Shown here: piece by piece, positions 1-8,641 of the stretch | Layout of the letters: the number at the start of each line of letters is the position of its first letter | Numbering within the stretch: position 1 is the stretch's first letter | Source of the DNA: an uncultured Bifidobacteriaceae bacterium | GTDB taxonomy: Bacteria > Actinomycetota > Actinomycetes > Actinomycetales > Bifidobacteriaceae | Length of the DNA stretch: 64,000 nt | NCBI GenBank assembly: GCA_947253155.1 | Contig: CAMXYK010000002.1 | Span: 1 to 64,000, forward strand | Reading direction: 5' to 3' | Notes under the pieces: generated by a model | Told to the model about the DNA's origin: nothing | What the model saw: the letters and a program-made list of their open reading frames with translations, nothing else | The model's database searches: none | Made by a program: the position numbers and the translations under genes

Positions 1-118
1 AGAGGACTGAGAAGCTACATTCTTTAAATATAGGCGAACACACTAAACTCTTTTAACAGCCAGAGCGCACGAAGGACGGGAACTTGCGAGGAGAGAAATC
101 CCCCGAAACTCGCGCCAC
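1..118. repeat. Dispersed structured repeat, copy 1 (truncated by window edge)
   Basis: This segment is nearly identical to 38535-38651; I count about six differences plus a one-base length change. It ends in the same CTCGCGCCAC border as copy 2. Copy 2 shows that the whole unit is a large inverted-repeat structure whose left arm would lie before base 1 here. The copy lies just past the stop codon of tyrA, as copy 2 lies just past the stop of a PHP-domain gene. No open reading frame explains it. Confidence 0.85.
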
Positions 119-136
119 GGCAAACAGAAACTCGCA

Positions 137-1222
137 TTATAACTTGCTTAGCGAACTATCTGAGCGCAATAAGAGTTGAGAAGATTCGTTGGTGTTGGAT
201 ACGGAAAGTTCAGCAATGGATTCGCCTAAGCGCGCAGATTCTAGTAATTCTTGCTGCCAATTGCTTCTGGAATCATACTTCCACAATCTGCTATTTGCAT
301 CATCGCTTTGATTCGTATTAGTTTTAGACGAGTTGCGCTGCTGGTATTTATATTCTCTCCACGATTGAGCTTTATCAAAAAACTCTTGCTCTAACGCATC
401 CGCAGTTTCGGAATTATTATCCAGCATATTTGCAGCAAAAGTTAGCTCAGAAATTACGGAACGCAATAATTTCGCAGTATTATGCCTATTTTCGCTTACC
501 ATTGCGCGCGTGCGTTGAGGATCCGTAAGAGCAACACGTGTCATATCTCGCCAAGAACCAGCAGATAATTGCAAAGCGATTGCACGATTAGATTGTTCGC
601 ACAAAACATTTGCTAGAGCAGTTGCAACAACGTGAGGCATGTGAGAAATAAGCGCTGCGGACTTATCGTGCGTTTCATCATCCAAAACTATTGCGCGATC
701 CTTACATAAAGAAACAATCATTTGTAAAATATTGCGAACTCGCCAAAACTCCGTGTTGTTATCAACAGTTAATGCCCACAAAGCATTTTCTAAAAGTTCA
801 GCGCTAGAAGCTTCCCAACCAGTAAATTCGCTTCCAGCCATAGGATGCGCACCAACGTAGCAATCTTGCAAACCTGCTGCAGCAACCTGCTCTCGAACTA
901 AAGTTTTTACGCTACCAACATCGCTAATAGTTGTGCGAGATTTGTCAATATAATGCGCAATTTCTTGCAAAATACTTGGCATAGCAACCAAAGCATTGCA
1001 CAAAATTAGAACGTTCGGACGAAGTTTAGCTAAATCCTGTACATTTTCTACGCAGGTAATTCCTAAATTTTCAGCTTCTTCGTATGGGTCATGATGACGA
1101 TTCCAAGCGTATACTCTACATTCCGGCAATTTTGCAAGTCTTTTTGCAAGAGATCCACCAATAAGACCAAGTCCTACAATACCGACAGAAAATTTTTGAG
1201 AAAACTCAGCATCTTCTACCAT
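137..1222 (-). CDS. tyrA: Prephenate dehydrogenase
   Basis: Probable TyrA, which oxidises prephenate to 4-hydroxyphenylpyruvate with NAD(P)+ in tyrosine synthesis (cytoplasm). Residues 12-27 hold the Rossmann motif VGIVGLGLIGGSL. The family motifs AHPMAGSE (about residue 125) and SHMPHVVATALA (about residue 192) follow. The ATG is preceded by an AGAGA-type ribosome site. It overlaps the end of pheA by 7 bases, so the two are probably translationally coupled as a pheA-tyrA operon. The last roughly 65 residues are polar, Ser/Asn-rich and look like a lineage-specific tail; I see no ACT domain. A structured repeat lies directly downstream. Confidence 0.93.
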   Translation of the reverse strand: MVEDAEFSQKFSVGIVGLGLIGGSLAKRLAKLPECRVYAWNRHHDPYEEAENLGITCVENVQDLAKLRPNVLILCNALVAMPSILQEIAHYIDKSRTTISDVGSVKTLVREQVAAAGLQDCYVGAHPMAGSEFTGWEASSAELLENALWALTVDNNTEFWRVRNILQMIVSLCKDRAIVLDDETHDKSAALISHMPHVVATALANVLCEQSNRAIALQLSAGSWRDMTRVALTDPQRTRAMVSENRHNTAKLLRSVISELTFAANMLDNNSETADALEQEFFDKAQSWREYKYQQRNSSKTNTNQSDDANSRLWKYDSRSNWQQELLESARLGESIAELSVSNTNESSQLLLRSDSSLSKL

Positions 1223-2211
1223 AATAATTCTCTTTCTGCAAGCGTTACGTTCAAATTATGCAAAGCATCAGCCGAAGGTTCAACGCATACTCCCCCATTA
1301 GGCAGCATCCAATCGTTCATCACTGGATTATTGTGCTTATTCGAAGGGTATACTGCTAAAGCTCGAACCCAATCGCCATGTTCAACAACCTCTTGAATCA
1401 TAGCTTTACACGTAGAATCCCACGGAGCAGCATCAACAGTTGCAATAAAACTGTATAAACCGCCCTGCCCTTTAATCGGCCTCGACATAAAAGAAGTCAT
1501 ATTAAGACCATGATCTCGCACAACATCAAGCAAATTTGCTAACACGCCAGCGCCTGTGCAACGCGGAATAAAAGCAATAATTGAGGAAAATGATGAAAAG
1601 TTTTCTCGCTGCACATTAACAAAATCTAAAGCCTCATCTCGAGGAGCTAATACTAAAAACTCAGTGCGCGCGCCAGAAAAATCTTCAACGCCTTCACTCA
1701 CAATCTGCCTATTGTATAAATCAGCACAAATTCTAGGGCATAAAGCAACTTCACCAGGAACTAAATCTCTACAAGCAGCAGCGTTTGAAGACGCAGTTTT
1801 TTCTTGTAACCCGTGCTCTTGAGCAAACTTGCGGCATTGTGCCAACGCGTGCGGGTGAGCAACAATAGTAGAACAGTTATCGATTGAATCTGACTTGCAA
1901 ATAACAGCATCAAAACTAATATCGACGCCTACGCGAGCAATACCAACCATATTTTTTGCATCAATTAGTAAATCTAAATTAGGTATTACAACGCCTTCAA
2001 TATTGTTTTCCCACGCAATAACACCTAAATGATGATTCTCTTCAATTTCACTAGCAATACTGCGAACATTCTCGCAAGCAGTTGGAATAAGTTGCAAATT
2101 ATCAAACAATTGTAACTGCTGCTGAACTTTTAAAGCTGCTTGATGCGTAAAAGAACCTTCCGGCCCTAAATAGCATAATTTACGTGAGCAATTACTGTTA
2201 CTACTATTCAT
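1216..2211 (-). CDS. pheA: Prephenate dehydratase
   Basis: PheA decarboxylates and dehydrates prephenate to phenylpyruvate in phenylalanine synthesis. The N-terminus has the family signature YLGPEGSFTHQAA (residues 14-26). The C-terminal part, from about residue 210, resembles an ACT regulatory domain (GVLANLLDVVRDHGLN...MSRPIKGQGG, against the usual ESRP), which binds phenylalanine in this family. At the catalytic TRF motif the sequence reads RTEF, so the threonine is kept and the arginine appears shifted; worth an alignment. AAGGA precedes the ATG. It is the first gene of the pheA-tyrA pair. No chorismate mutase domain is fused. Confidence 0.92.
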   Translation of the reverse strand: MNSSNSNCSRKLCYLGPEGSFTHQAALKVQQQLQLFDNLQLIPTACENVRSIASEIEENHHLGVIAWENNIEGVVIPNLDLLIDAKNMVGIARVGVDISFDAVICKSDSIDNCSTIVAHPHALAQCRKFAQEHGLQEKTASSNAAACRDLVPGEVALCPRICADLYNRQIVSEGVEDFSGARTEFLVLAPRDEALDFVNVQRENFSSFSSIIAFIPRCTGAGVLANLLDVVRDHGLNMTSFMSRPIKGQGGLYSFIATVDAAPWDSTCKAMIQEVVEHGDWVRALAVYPSNKHNNPVMNDWMLPNGGVCVEPSADALHNLNVTLAERELLW

Positions 2212-2270
2212 AACTATTCCTTAAAAATTGTTGCAATTAAGAATATTGTAGGCAAGACTACCGTAAAAAA

Positions 2271-2310
2271 TACTTCTTAATACTGCTTAATACTGCTTAA
2301 TACTTCTTTG
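2271..2310. repeat. 10-bp tandem repeat, four units
   Basis: Four consecutive ten-base units, TACTTCTTAA, TACTGCTTAA (twice) and TACTTCTTTG, lie in the gap upstream of pheA. The units differ by one or two bases. No function is evident; the array could sit in the pheA promoter region. Confidence 0.8.
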
Positions 2311-2368
2311 TATGCAAAACTTACAGCGAAATCGCGCTTAAATTATTGCAAATTTTTTACTTACTTAA

Positions 2369-2776
2369 CTATTCAACAACAAACCAACGCTGAGGCATGC
2401 AAAGTAAAATTGCGTGAGCAATAAGAACACCATAAAGCCACAAATATCCCACATATTGAACGCACCAAGGCACAGGAATAGTAAAACCAACTGGCACAAG
2501 AATTGCGCTGCCAATAAAACCTAATGCGAGAATCCAAGCAAACGCGGAGAAAACTATTGCATGAATAAATAACCCCCACCATCCACTACGAGCTCTTGCG
2601 CACCAAGCAGAAAGCAGGAGTAATATCATTGCAACAACAAAACCATATGGCAAATTGCTCATCGCACCACAACGATGAACAAACGTTCCGATTAGCGAGC
2701 ACAGAAGTGCAGAAACGCACGTGGTCGCACACTTACCCCACCAAGGTAAGCGATGCGACCACGGTTTTGATGACAT
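2369..2776 (-). CDS. Small integral membrane protein of unknown function
   Basis: I do not recognise this family with certainty. The 135-residue product has about four hydrophobic stretches (residues about 18-33, 41-57, 66-92 and 102-125) with a short basic N-terminus, so it is predicted to be a four-helix membrane protein. I chose the ATG at 2776 because TTGAGGCG lies upstream at reasonable spacing. A GTG at 2824 that overlaps the typA stop (GTGA) is possible and would add 16 residues. It follows typA on the same strand, probably co-transcribed. Small membrane proteins of this kind (for example DUF6113-like) occur in actinobacteria, but the assignment is a guess. Confidence 0.7.
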   Translation of the reverse strand: MSSKPWSHRLPWWGKCATTCVSALLCSLIGTFVHRCGAMSNLPYGFVVAMILLLLSAWCARARSGWWGLFIHAIVFSAFAWILALGFIGSAILVPVGFTIPVPWCVQYVGYLWLYGVLIAHAILLCMPQRWFVVE

Positions 2777-2820
2777 AATAGTTAACGCCTCAATTTTAAA
2801 ATAGTATTTTAGAGGATGCG

Positions 2821-4743
2821 TCACGCAGCATTGTTCTGACGACGCTGCTTAGCACGCCACTTATACCATTCGTCACGGCTCAAAATAATCTTGCGCACGC
2901 GAATAGCTTCAGGAGTTACTTCAACGCACTCGTCTTCGTTTGCGAAATCAAGAGACTCTTCCAAGCTCATCTTAATTGGTGGAGTCAAAGTCTCGAGAAC
3001 ATCAGCAGTTGAAGAACGCATGTTCGTCATATGCTTAGCAAGCGTAATGTTCACATCCAACTCGTCTGGCTTATTGTTAATACCAACGATTTGGCCTTCG
3101 TAAACTGGGCTTTGCGGATCAACGAAGAAGATACCGCGAGCTTGCAAACGCTGCATAGCGTAAGGAGTTGCAACACCCTTACGATCGCAAACCATAGAAC
3201 CGTTCTGGCGAGTAACAATCTGACCAGCCCATGGAGCGTAACCGGCGGAAATAGAGCTTGCAATACCAGTTCCGCGAGTAGCAGAAAGCAAAGCAGTGCG
3301 GAAACCAATAAGGCCACGAGAAGGAACAGTAAATTGCAAACGAACCCAACCGGAACCGTGGTTGCTCATAGAATCCATGCGGCCTTTACGATCAGCCATA
3401 AGCTGTGTAACGGTACCCATGTACTCTTCTGGAACGTCAATAGTCGTGTTTTCCATAGGCTCGTTAATTTGACCATCAATAGTCTTAGTAACAACCTGAG
3501 GGCGGCCAACCGTAAGCTCGTAGCCTTCGCGACGCATCTGCTCAGCCAACACAGCCAACGCAAGCTCGCCACGACCTTGAACTTCCCAAGCATCTGGACG
3601 CTCAGTTGGAATAACCTTAATAGAAACGTTACCAATAAGCTCGCGATCCAAACGATCCTTAATCATACGAGCAGTAAGCTTATGATCTTTTCCTTCAGTA
3701 CCAGCAAGAGGAGAATCGTTTACGCCGAAAGTCATAGAAATTGCAGGATCGTCAACGTGAATTAATGGAAGTGGCTTTGGAGCGTTCTGGTCAACAATCG
3801 TTTCACCAATCATAATGTCGTTAACGCCAGCAACAGCCACAATGTCACCAGGGCCTGCAGAAGCTACAGGAGTACGCTCCAAACCTTGAGTGCGAAGAAG
3901 CTCAGAAACACGGAAGTTTTCAATGGAGCCATCTACGCGGGAAAGACCGTAAGTCTTGCCCTTTTCCAAAGTGCCGTTGTAAATACGAACCAAGCCCAAG
4001 CGTCCAAGGAAGTCGGAGGAATCAATGTTTGCAACATGAGCTTGAAGAGGAGCGCCTTCTTCGTATTCAGGAGCAGGAATGTTTGAAATAATAGAATCAA
4101 ACAGAGGCTCCAAATTATCGTTATCTGGCAAGCCGCCATTTTCTGGCTGATTTACAGAAGCGTAACCGGCTTTAGCAGCGCAATAAATTACTGGCAAATC
4201 AAGCAAAGCATCGAGATCAAGATCGATACCTTCCTCAACAACATCCTGAGCCAAGCCAAGAAGCAAATCTGTAGATTCGCCAACAACTTCTTCAATGCGA
4301 GCATCCGGACGATCAACCTTATTTACGCACAAAATCACAGGAAGCTTAGCTTCCAAAGCTTTACGAAGCACAAAGCGAGTCTGTGGAAGAGGACCTTCAG
4401 AAGCGTCAACAAGAAGGACAACGCCGTCAACCATAGAAATACCGCGTTCAACTTCGCCGCCGAAGTCAGCGTGGCCAGGAGTATCAATCACGTTAATAGT
4501 AATGCCTTCTGGATGGCCATATTTTTCAGCTAACGGACCGGTATACTGCACGGCAGTGTTCTTAGCAAGAATAGTAATGCCCTTTTCGCGTTCCAAATCA
4601 TTGGAATCCATCACACGATCTGGGACTTCTTCGCGCTCAGAAAATACGTGCGACTGCTGAAGCATGGCGTTTACCAGAGTGGTCTTACCGTGGTCGACGT
4701 GCGCCACAATTGCCACATTTCGAATATCACCGCGAACAGTCAT
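2821..4743 (-). CDS. typA: Ribosome-associated GTPase TypA/BipA
   Basis: TypA is a translational GTPase of the EF-G family that binds ribosomes and helps assembly or stress translation. G1 (AHVDHGKTT), G2 (EREKGITI), G3 (DTPGHADF) and G4 (NKVD) are present in the first 150 residues. Later come the domain II beta-barrel and the BipA-specific C-terminal half (GRGELALAVLAEQMRREGYE; GSGWVRLQF). The start is set at MTVRGDIRN (ATG at 4743), which has GGAAGAGG upstream; an in-frame extension to 4791 has no family match. The 640 residues fit the family. It lies between parA and a small membrane protein on the same strand. Confidence 0.95.
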   Translation of the reverse strand: MTVRGDIRNVAIVAHVDHGKTTLVNAMLQQSHVFSEREEVPDRVMDSNDLEREKGITILAKNTAVQYTGPLAEKYGHPEGITINVIDTPGHADFGGEVERGISMVDGVVLLVDASEGPLPQTRFVLRKALEAKLPVILCVNKVDRPDARIEEVVGESTDLLLGLAQDVVEEGIDLDLDALLDLPVIYCAAKAGYASVNQPENGGLPDNDNLEPLFDSIISNIPAPEYEEGAPLQAHVANIDSSDFLGRLGLVRIYNGTLEKGKTYGLSRVDGSIENFRVSELLRTQGLERTPVASAGPGDIVAVAGVNDIMIGETIVDQNAPKPLPLIHVDDPAISMTFGVNDSPLAGTEGKDHKLTARMIKDRLDRELIGNVSIKVIPTERPDAWEVQGRGELALAVLAEQMRREGYELTVGRPQVVTKTIDGQINEPMENTTIDVPEEYMGTVTQLMADRKGRMDSMSNHGSGWVRLQFTVPSRGLIGFRTALLSATRGTGIASSISAGYAPWAGQIVTRQNGSMVCDRKGVATPYAMQRLQARGIFFVDPQSPVYEGQIVGINNKPDELDVNITLAKHMTNMRSSTADVLETLTPPIKMSLEESLDFANEDECVEVTPEAIRVRKIILSRDEWYKWRAKQRRQNNAA

Positions 4744-4844
4744 CACAAAACCTCTTCCATTCTTCGCGTTTAAGTAATTATTTACAAGCAACTATTTTAA
4801 AGCTGAAGCCAATTAAATAGCTGCAATACGTTATTGGCAAAACC

Positions 4845-4877
4845 AAAATCGGCAAACTGCCAAACCTCGCCGATTTT
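4845..4877 (-). terminator. Possible terminator after parA
   Basis: Inverted repeat AAAATCGGC / GCCGATTTT (9 bp, 15-base loop), 53 bases beyond the parA stop and upstream of typA. On the minus strand the 3' arm ends in four T. It probably ends the xerD-parA transcript, though the T-run is short. Confidence 0.55.
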
Positions 4878-4929
4878 ACTCGCGAGCGCAGACAGCTTTT
4901 AATCCACACTAACGCAGAGCCACAAGAAC

Positions 4930-5799
4930 TTATGCAACAACGCCTTTAGCAATAAGCTCGCGCGCAACCTCACGATACTCTTTTGCGGTTTTGTGTTCAG
5001 GAGCAAAAATAGTAATTGGCACTGCAGCAACAGTAGAATCTGGCAGTTTAATAGATCTGGAAATTACAGAATGCAAAACTTTGTCTTGGAAAGCTTCGTA
5101 AATGCGCTGCAATACTTCTTCGCTGTGCAAAGTGCGGGTATACATAGTAACTAGAACGCCAAATACTTTAAGATTTGGATTAATTCGAGACTGCACTTTT
5201 TCAATAGATTGCATAAGAAGAGCTACACCTCGAAGTGCAAAGAATTCTGCAGCAAGCGGAATAACTACGCCATCTGCTGCCGTTAGTGCGTTTACAGTAA
5301 GCAAACCTAAAGAAGGCTGGCAGTCTACGATAATAACGTCGTACTCGTCTCGAACTTTACGCAATACGCCTGCAAGAATTTGCTCACGACCTACTTCTGT
5401 AACAAGCTGAACTTCTGCCGCAGATAAATCGATATTTGCAGGCATAATATCAATATTTTCGGTTTCGGTATGGCGAATTACGTCGTGCACATCTACTGAC
5501 GAATCGAATAATGCTGTATAAACTGTGTTGTCAAGCGCATTTGCGTTAATGCCAAGACCAACAGTTGCAGCACCTTGAGGATCGAAATCAACAATCAAAA
5601 CGCGACGACCATACTGGCTTAAAGCTCCAGCAATATTAATAGAGCTGGTTGTTTTTCCAACTCCACCTTTTTGATTGCACATAGCAATAATTCGCGCAGG
5701 TCCATGAGAATTAAGCGGCTCCGGCGCATGAAAAGTCTCGTATTCGCGTCCAAGTAAATCAGTAGGCATGTTCCCCACTTTATCAACAGGTATACTCAC
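4930..5799 (-). CDS. ParA-family chromosome-partitioning ATPase
   Basis: A ParA/Soj/MinD-type Walker ATPase. The deviant Walker A motif NQKGGVGKTT lies near residue 43, and VLIVDFDPQG and VIIVDCQPS supply the A' and Walker B motifs. The roughly 38-residue N-terminal extension is typical of the actinobacterial copy encoded beside xerD rather than at the origin. It lies 18 bases after xerD on the same strand. In many actinobacteria this xerD-parA pair is followed by scpA and scpB; here typA follows instead. The GTG at 5799 is the longest start. An internal ATG (MPTDLLG, 5769) has a GGGGA motif just before it and is an alternative. Confidence 0.9.
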   Translation of the reverse strand: MSIPVDKVGNMPTDLLGREYETFHAPEPLNSHGPARIIAMCNQKGGVGKTTSSINIAGALSQYGRRVLIVDFDPQGAATVGLGINANALDNTVYTALFDSSVDVHDVIRHTETENIDIMPANIDLSAAEVQLVTEVGREQILAGVLRKVRDEYDVIIVDCQPSLGLLTVNALTAADGVVIPLAAEFFALRGVALLMQSIEKVQSRINPNLKVFGVLVTMYTRTLHSEEVLQRIYEAFQDKVLHSVISRSIKLPDSTVAAVPITIFAPEHKTAKEYREVARELIAKGVVA

Positions 5800-5817
5800 G
5801 AAACTCTGAGCATAAAA

Positions 5818-6801
5818 TTATCTAGCTCTAGGATGACTCATTACGTACGCTTCAACTAAAGCATCCGGACTTATATGAGTGTAAATTTGCGTAGTTGTTA
5901 CGGAAGCGTGACCAAGAAGCTCTTGAACTGTGCGCACATCTGCTCCTCCTGCTATTAAATGCGTAGCAAGAGAATGGCGTAATGTGTGCGGATGTAAAGG
6001 ACTCCCAAGTTTTGCACGCTCTCCTGCTTCAGTAACAACCAACCATGCGGATTGGCGTGACAAAGCATTTCCGCGTTTATTTAAGAAAATAGTGTGTAAT
6101 TCGCGCTTTCCTTTGGAAGATAGTATTGGACGAGCTTTTTCAATATACTTTCGAATAGCTCTAACAGCGCATCCTCCAATTGGAACTAGGCGCTGTTTTG
6201 CACCTTTTCCAGTAAGTTTTACAACGGACTCTTCTAAATCAAGATCTTCAAATTTTACGCCTACTGCTTCTGAAATTCGCGCTCCTGTAGCATACAAAAA
6301 TTCGAGTAGTGCTGCGTCTCTAAGCGAAATCGCGTCTGTGCTACCAAAATTTCCAGCAGCTTCAATAACACGATTCACTTCATCAATACTTAAAACGTCC
6401 GGCAAGTAGTCTGCTTGTTTTGGCGCTTTTACTTGCGCTGAAACGTCAGATTGTATGCTTCCGTTAGAAAGTAGAAAGCGGTGCAGTTCATGAATACTAG
6501 CTAAACGGCGCGCAGCAGTGCGAGATCCTAAACCTGATTCGTGTAAAAATCTTACGTAAGACTCAACGCTTAATTGAGTAATAGAGCTAAAACTATTGAT
6601 ATTTTGATTATTATGCAACCACAAAACGTAATCTTGTAAATCTGAAGCGTATGCAGATACTGTTTTTTTAGAAAGACCGCGCTCAATATCAATATGCGTA
6701 ATAAAACGTTGAATATAAGATGCAAATTCTTCAGGAATATTGCTTGAAATATTACTTGAAATATTGCTTGCATCATTTGTAGGATCAAGATTTGAGCGCA
6801 T
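5818..6801 (-). CDS. xerD: Site-specific tyrosine recombinase XerD
   Basis: XerD acts with XerC at dif to resolve chromosome dimers. An N-terminal SAM-like DNA-binding domain (FITHIDIERGLSKKTVSAYASDL) precedes the catalytic domain with the Arg of ATGARISEA, the box HPHTLRHSLATHLI and the nucleophile Tyr in TQIYTHIS. The 327 residues are slightly long because of an N-terminal SNISSNISSNI stretch, encoded by a 15-base direct repeat (6737-6775). It is immediately upstream of parA. The XerD rather than XerC assignment rests on this neighbourhood and general similarity. Confidence 0.9.
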   Translation of the reverse strand: MRSNLDPTNDASNISSNISSNIPEEFASYIQRFITHIDIERGLSKKTVSAYASDLQDYVLWLHNNQNINSFSSITQLSVESYVRFLHESGLGSRTAARRLASIHELHRFLLSNGSIQSDVSAQVKAPKQADYLPDVLSIDEVNRVIEAAGNFGSTDAISLRDAALLEFLYATGARISEAVGVKFEDLDLEESVVKLTGKGAKQRLVPIGGCAVRAIRKYIEKARPILSSKGKRELHTIFLNKRGNALSRQSAWLVVTEAGERAKLGSPLHPHTLRHSLATHLIAGGADVRTVQELLGHASVTTTQIYTHISPDALVEAYVMSHPRAR

Positions 6802-6849
6802 AAAGATAATTATAACGAATAAATAAATTTTAATTGCGCGACTCTAGTA

Positions 6850-6885
6850 TAAAAAAGCCCGCCTTAAAACGGGCGGGCTTAAAAA
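6850..6885 (-). terminator. Terminator of the infC-rpmI-rplT operon
   Basis: GC-rich stem AAGCCCGCC / GGCGGGCTT with a loop of about eight bases. It is followed on the minus strand by a run of six T, 22 bases past the rplT stop. It is a textbook Rho-independent terminator for the ribosomal operon. Confidence 0.92.
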
Positions 6886-6906
6886 TCTAACTCTATTAAA
6901 GCTAAA

Positions 6907-7290
6907 TCAGGCTTCAACTGGAGCATTTACGTCAGCTGGCAATGCAGCCTTAGCAGCTTCTACAACAGCCTTGAATGCTTCAATATCGGAAACTGCGAGC
7001 TCAGCAAGAGCGCGACGATCCAATTCGATGCCTGCCAAGTGCAAGCCCTGAATGAAGCGATTGTAGGTGATGCCTTCAGCGCGAACTGCAGCGTTGATAC
7101 GCTGAATCCACAACTTGCGGAAATCACCCTTGCGAGCCTTGCGGTCGCGGAAGTTGTAAGTAAATGAGTGGAGCAGCTGTTCCTTTGCCTTGCGATAAAG
7201 ACGGGAGCGCTGACCGCGGTAGCCAGAAGCCCTCTCAAGAACAACGCGACGCTTCTTGTGAGCGTTTACTGCGCGCTTTACTCGTGCCAT
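6907..7290 (-). CDS. rplT: 50S ribosomal protein L20
   Basis: bL20 binds 23S rRNA early in large-subunit assembly. The N-terminus [15 protein letters not shown] and motifs [11 protein letters not shown] and [15 protein letters not shown] identify it without doubt. Its 127 residues include a short acidic and Ala-rich tail. It is the last gene of infC-rpmI-rplT. In some bacteria bL20 represses this operon by binding its leader; whether that happens here cannot be read from the sequence. Confidence 0.98.
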   Translation of the reverse strand: MARVKRAVNAHKKRRVVLERASGYRGQRSRLYRKAKEQLLHSFTYNFRDRKARKGDFRKLWIQRINAAVRAEGITYNRFIQGLHLAGIELDRRALAELAVSDIEAFKAVVEAAKAALPADVNAPVEA

Positions 7291-7366
7291 AAGTATTCCT
7301 CAGCTTTCTTAAAAATTTACGATTGCGTATTCGTTTACAAGCAATTACTTGTTTACTTGCTTTTAC

Positions 7367-7561
7367 TTACTTAACGAGCAAGCCCTTAAGCTTCTTGCTC
7401 TGCGCAGTAGCCAATACTTTATCTTCGGAAAGAGCACGACGCTTACGAGCCGACTTGTGCTCCAAGTTGTGGCGCATGGCGCTACCATCGTGCATTACCT
7501 TACCGGTACCGGTAAGACGAACGCGCTTGGACGCTGCGGAATTAGTTTTCATCTTCGGCAT
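7367..7561 (-). CDS. rpmI: 50S ribosomal protein L35
   Basis: bL35, 64 residues, with the family start [13 protein letters not shown] and the basic core [10 protein letters not shown]. Its ATG lies inside the 3' end of infC (20-base overlap), with AAGGAGG just upstream inside infC, which suggests coupled translation. It is the middle gene of the translation operon. Confidence 0.97.
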   Translation of the reverse strand: MPKMKTNSAASKRVRLTGTGKVMHDGSAMRHNLEHKSARKRRALSEDKVLATAQSKKLKGLLVK

Positions 7562-8234
7562 TGCTGCCCTCCTTGTGATGTTGATCGGATTGCATAGCGT
7601 TTACTTCAGCTGCAGCCTGTGCCTGCACTTCCTGCTTTGCTGCAAGACGTGCAGCCTGGCGAGCTTGACGCTCAGCACGCGATTGATCGCCTCGACGACG
7701 CTGCTCAGACTGTGTATGAACCTTCTTGCCCTTTGGAGCGAGAGTCATAATAATATTGCGACCCTCTTGCTTTGGAGCAAACTCAACGGTGCCGCTTTCA
7801 GAGACCTCATCTGCAAGTCGGCGCAACAGTTCAACGCCGCCAATTGGACGAGACTGTTCGCGGCCACGCAACATAATAGTGACCTTGACCTTGTCTCCAC
7901 CGTTCAAGAAACGAAGTACATGACCCTTCTTCACGTCAAAATCATGATCATCAATCTTGAGGCGGAAACGAATTTCCTTAACCTCAGCGGTGGTCTGATT
8001 ACGGCGTGCTTCGCGAGCCTTCATCTTTTCGTTGTACTTGTACTTACCGTAGTCAATAAGCTTGGCTACTGGAGGTTTAGCAGTAGGCGCAACCTCGACA
8101 AGATCGAGATTAGCTTCCCTTGCAAGGTTTAACGCTACCGAGGTTGCGATAACTCCCACCTGCTCGCCTTTTGGACCAATAAGGCGCACCTGAGAGACTC
8201 GAATCTCCTCGTTAATGCGTGGTTCGTCGCTAAT
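7542..8234 (-). CDS. infC: Translation initiation factor IF-3
   Basis: IF-3 binds the 30S subunit and enforces correct start-codon and initiator-tRNA choice. The family start [13 protein letters not shown] is preceded in frame by no ATG, GTG or TTG at a sensible place. The codon just before SDEPRINE is ATT (8234), preceded by ATC (8237), with GGAG five bases and AGAAGG twelve bases upstream of the ATT. I therefore place the start at the ATT; ATC is the alternative. A non-canonical start is a known autoregulatory device of infC in other bacteria. The core ends near KGKKVHTQ and is followed by a charged Arg/Ala/Gln-rich tail of roughly 50 residues. The gene overlaps rpmI. Confidence 0.9.
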   Translation of the reverse strand: MSDEPRINEEIRVSQVRLIGPKGEQVGVIATSVALNLAREANLDLVEVAPTAKPPVAKLIDYGKYKYNEKMKAREARRNQTTAEVKEIRFRLKIDDHDFDVKKGHVLRFLNGGDKVKVTIMLRGREQSRPIGGVELLRRLADEVSESGTVEFAPKQEGRNIIMTLAPKGKKVHTQSEQRRRGDQSRAERQARQAARLAAKQEVQAQAAAEVNAMQSDQHHKEGSNAEDEN

Positions 8235-8359
8235 GATGACTCCAATCCTTCTAAATACTGGTAAGATGCAATACACCAAGAAGTCCAAGAGATTAAGGAA
8301 TTCACCACTTCATATCAACGCTTGTATATAAGCGCGGCAAGTAGCGCAAAATAAATCTA

Positions 8360-8420
8360 CCTGCGTGACCGAAGTCATGAACCCGAAACCACAGTAGGCT
8401 TCCAGGTGGGGACATCCCAC
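8360..8420 (-). promoter_or_regulatory. Structured leader upstream of infC
   Basis: On the minus strand this stretch can fold into a GTGGG/CCCAC hairpin, then a CCTG/CAGG stem enclosing a TGAC-TTCG-GTCA hairpin with a UUCG tetraloop. It lies about 125-185 bases before the infC start, where regulated leaders of this operon are known in other phyla. The structure is read by eye; a regulatory role is an inference. Confidence 0.5.
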
Positions 8421-8641
8421 TTTCTTGATTACTCAAGCCAAATGTTCAGTATACTACAAGGCTTGACAAAAACATATGCGCGTCAAAATGAAATATAAAG
8501 CACTTAATTTAATTAAGTAACCGTCGCTAATTTCGCCGCAACTTACATTGCAAATTGCTCTGCAACTTAGTCTGCAATTACCCAACAATTACCCAACAAA
8601 ATACTAGTTAATATGCCATTCATAAACTCTTGTTATAAGTC

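Noticed and set aside
3031..3765. A 244-codon open frame antisense to typA, and many similar long antisense frames (for example in ileS, 41542-43308 and 43333-44451)
   Set aside because: They have no ribosome site, no recognisable domains and a composition that mirrors the codon bias of the strongly coding opposite strand.
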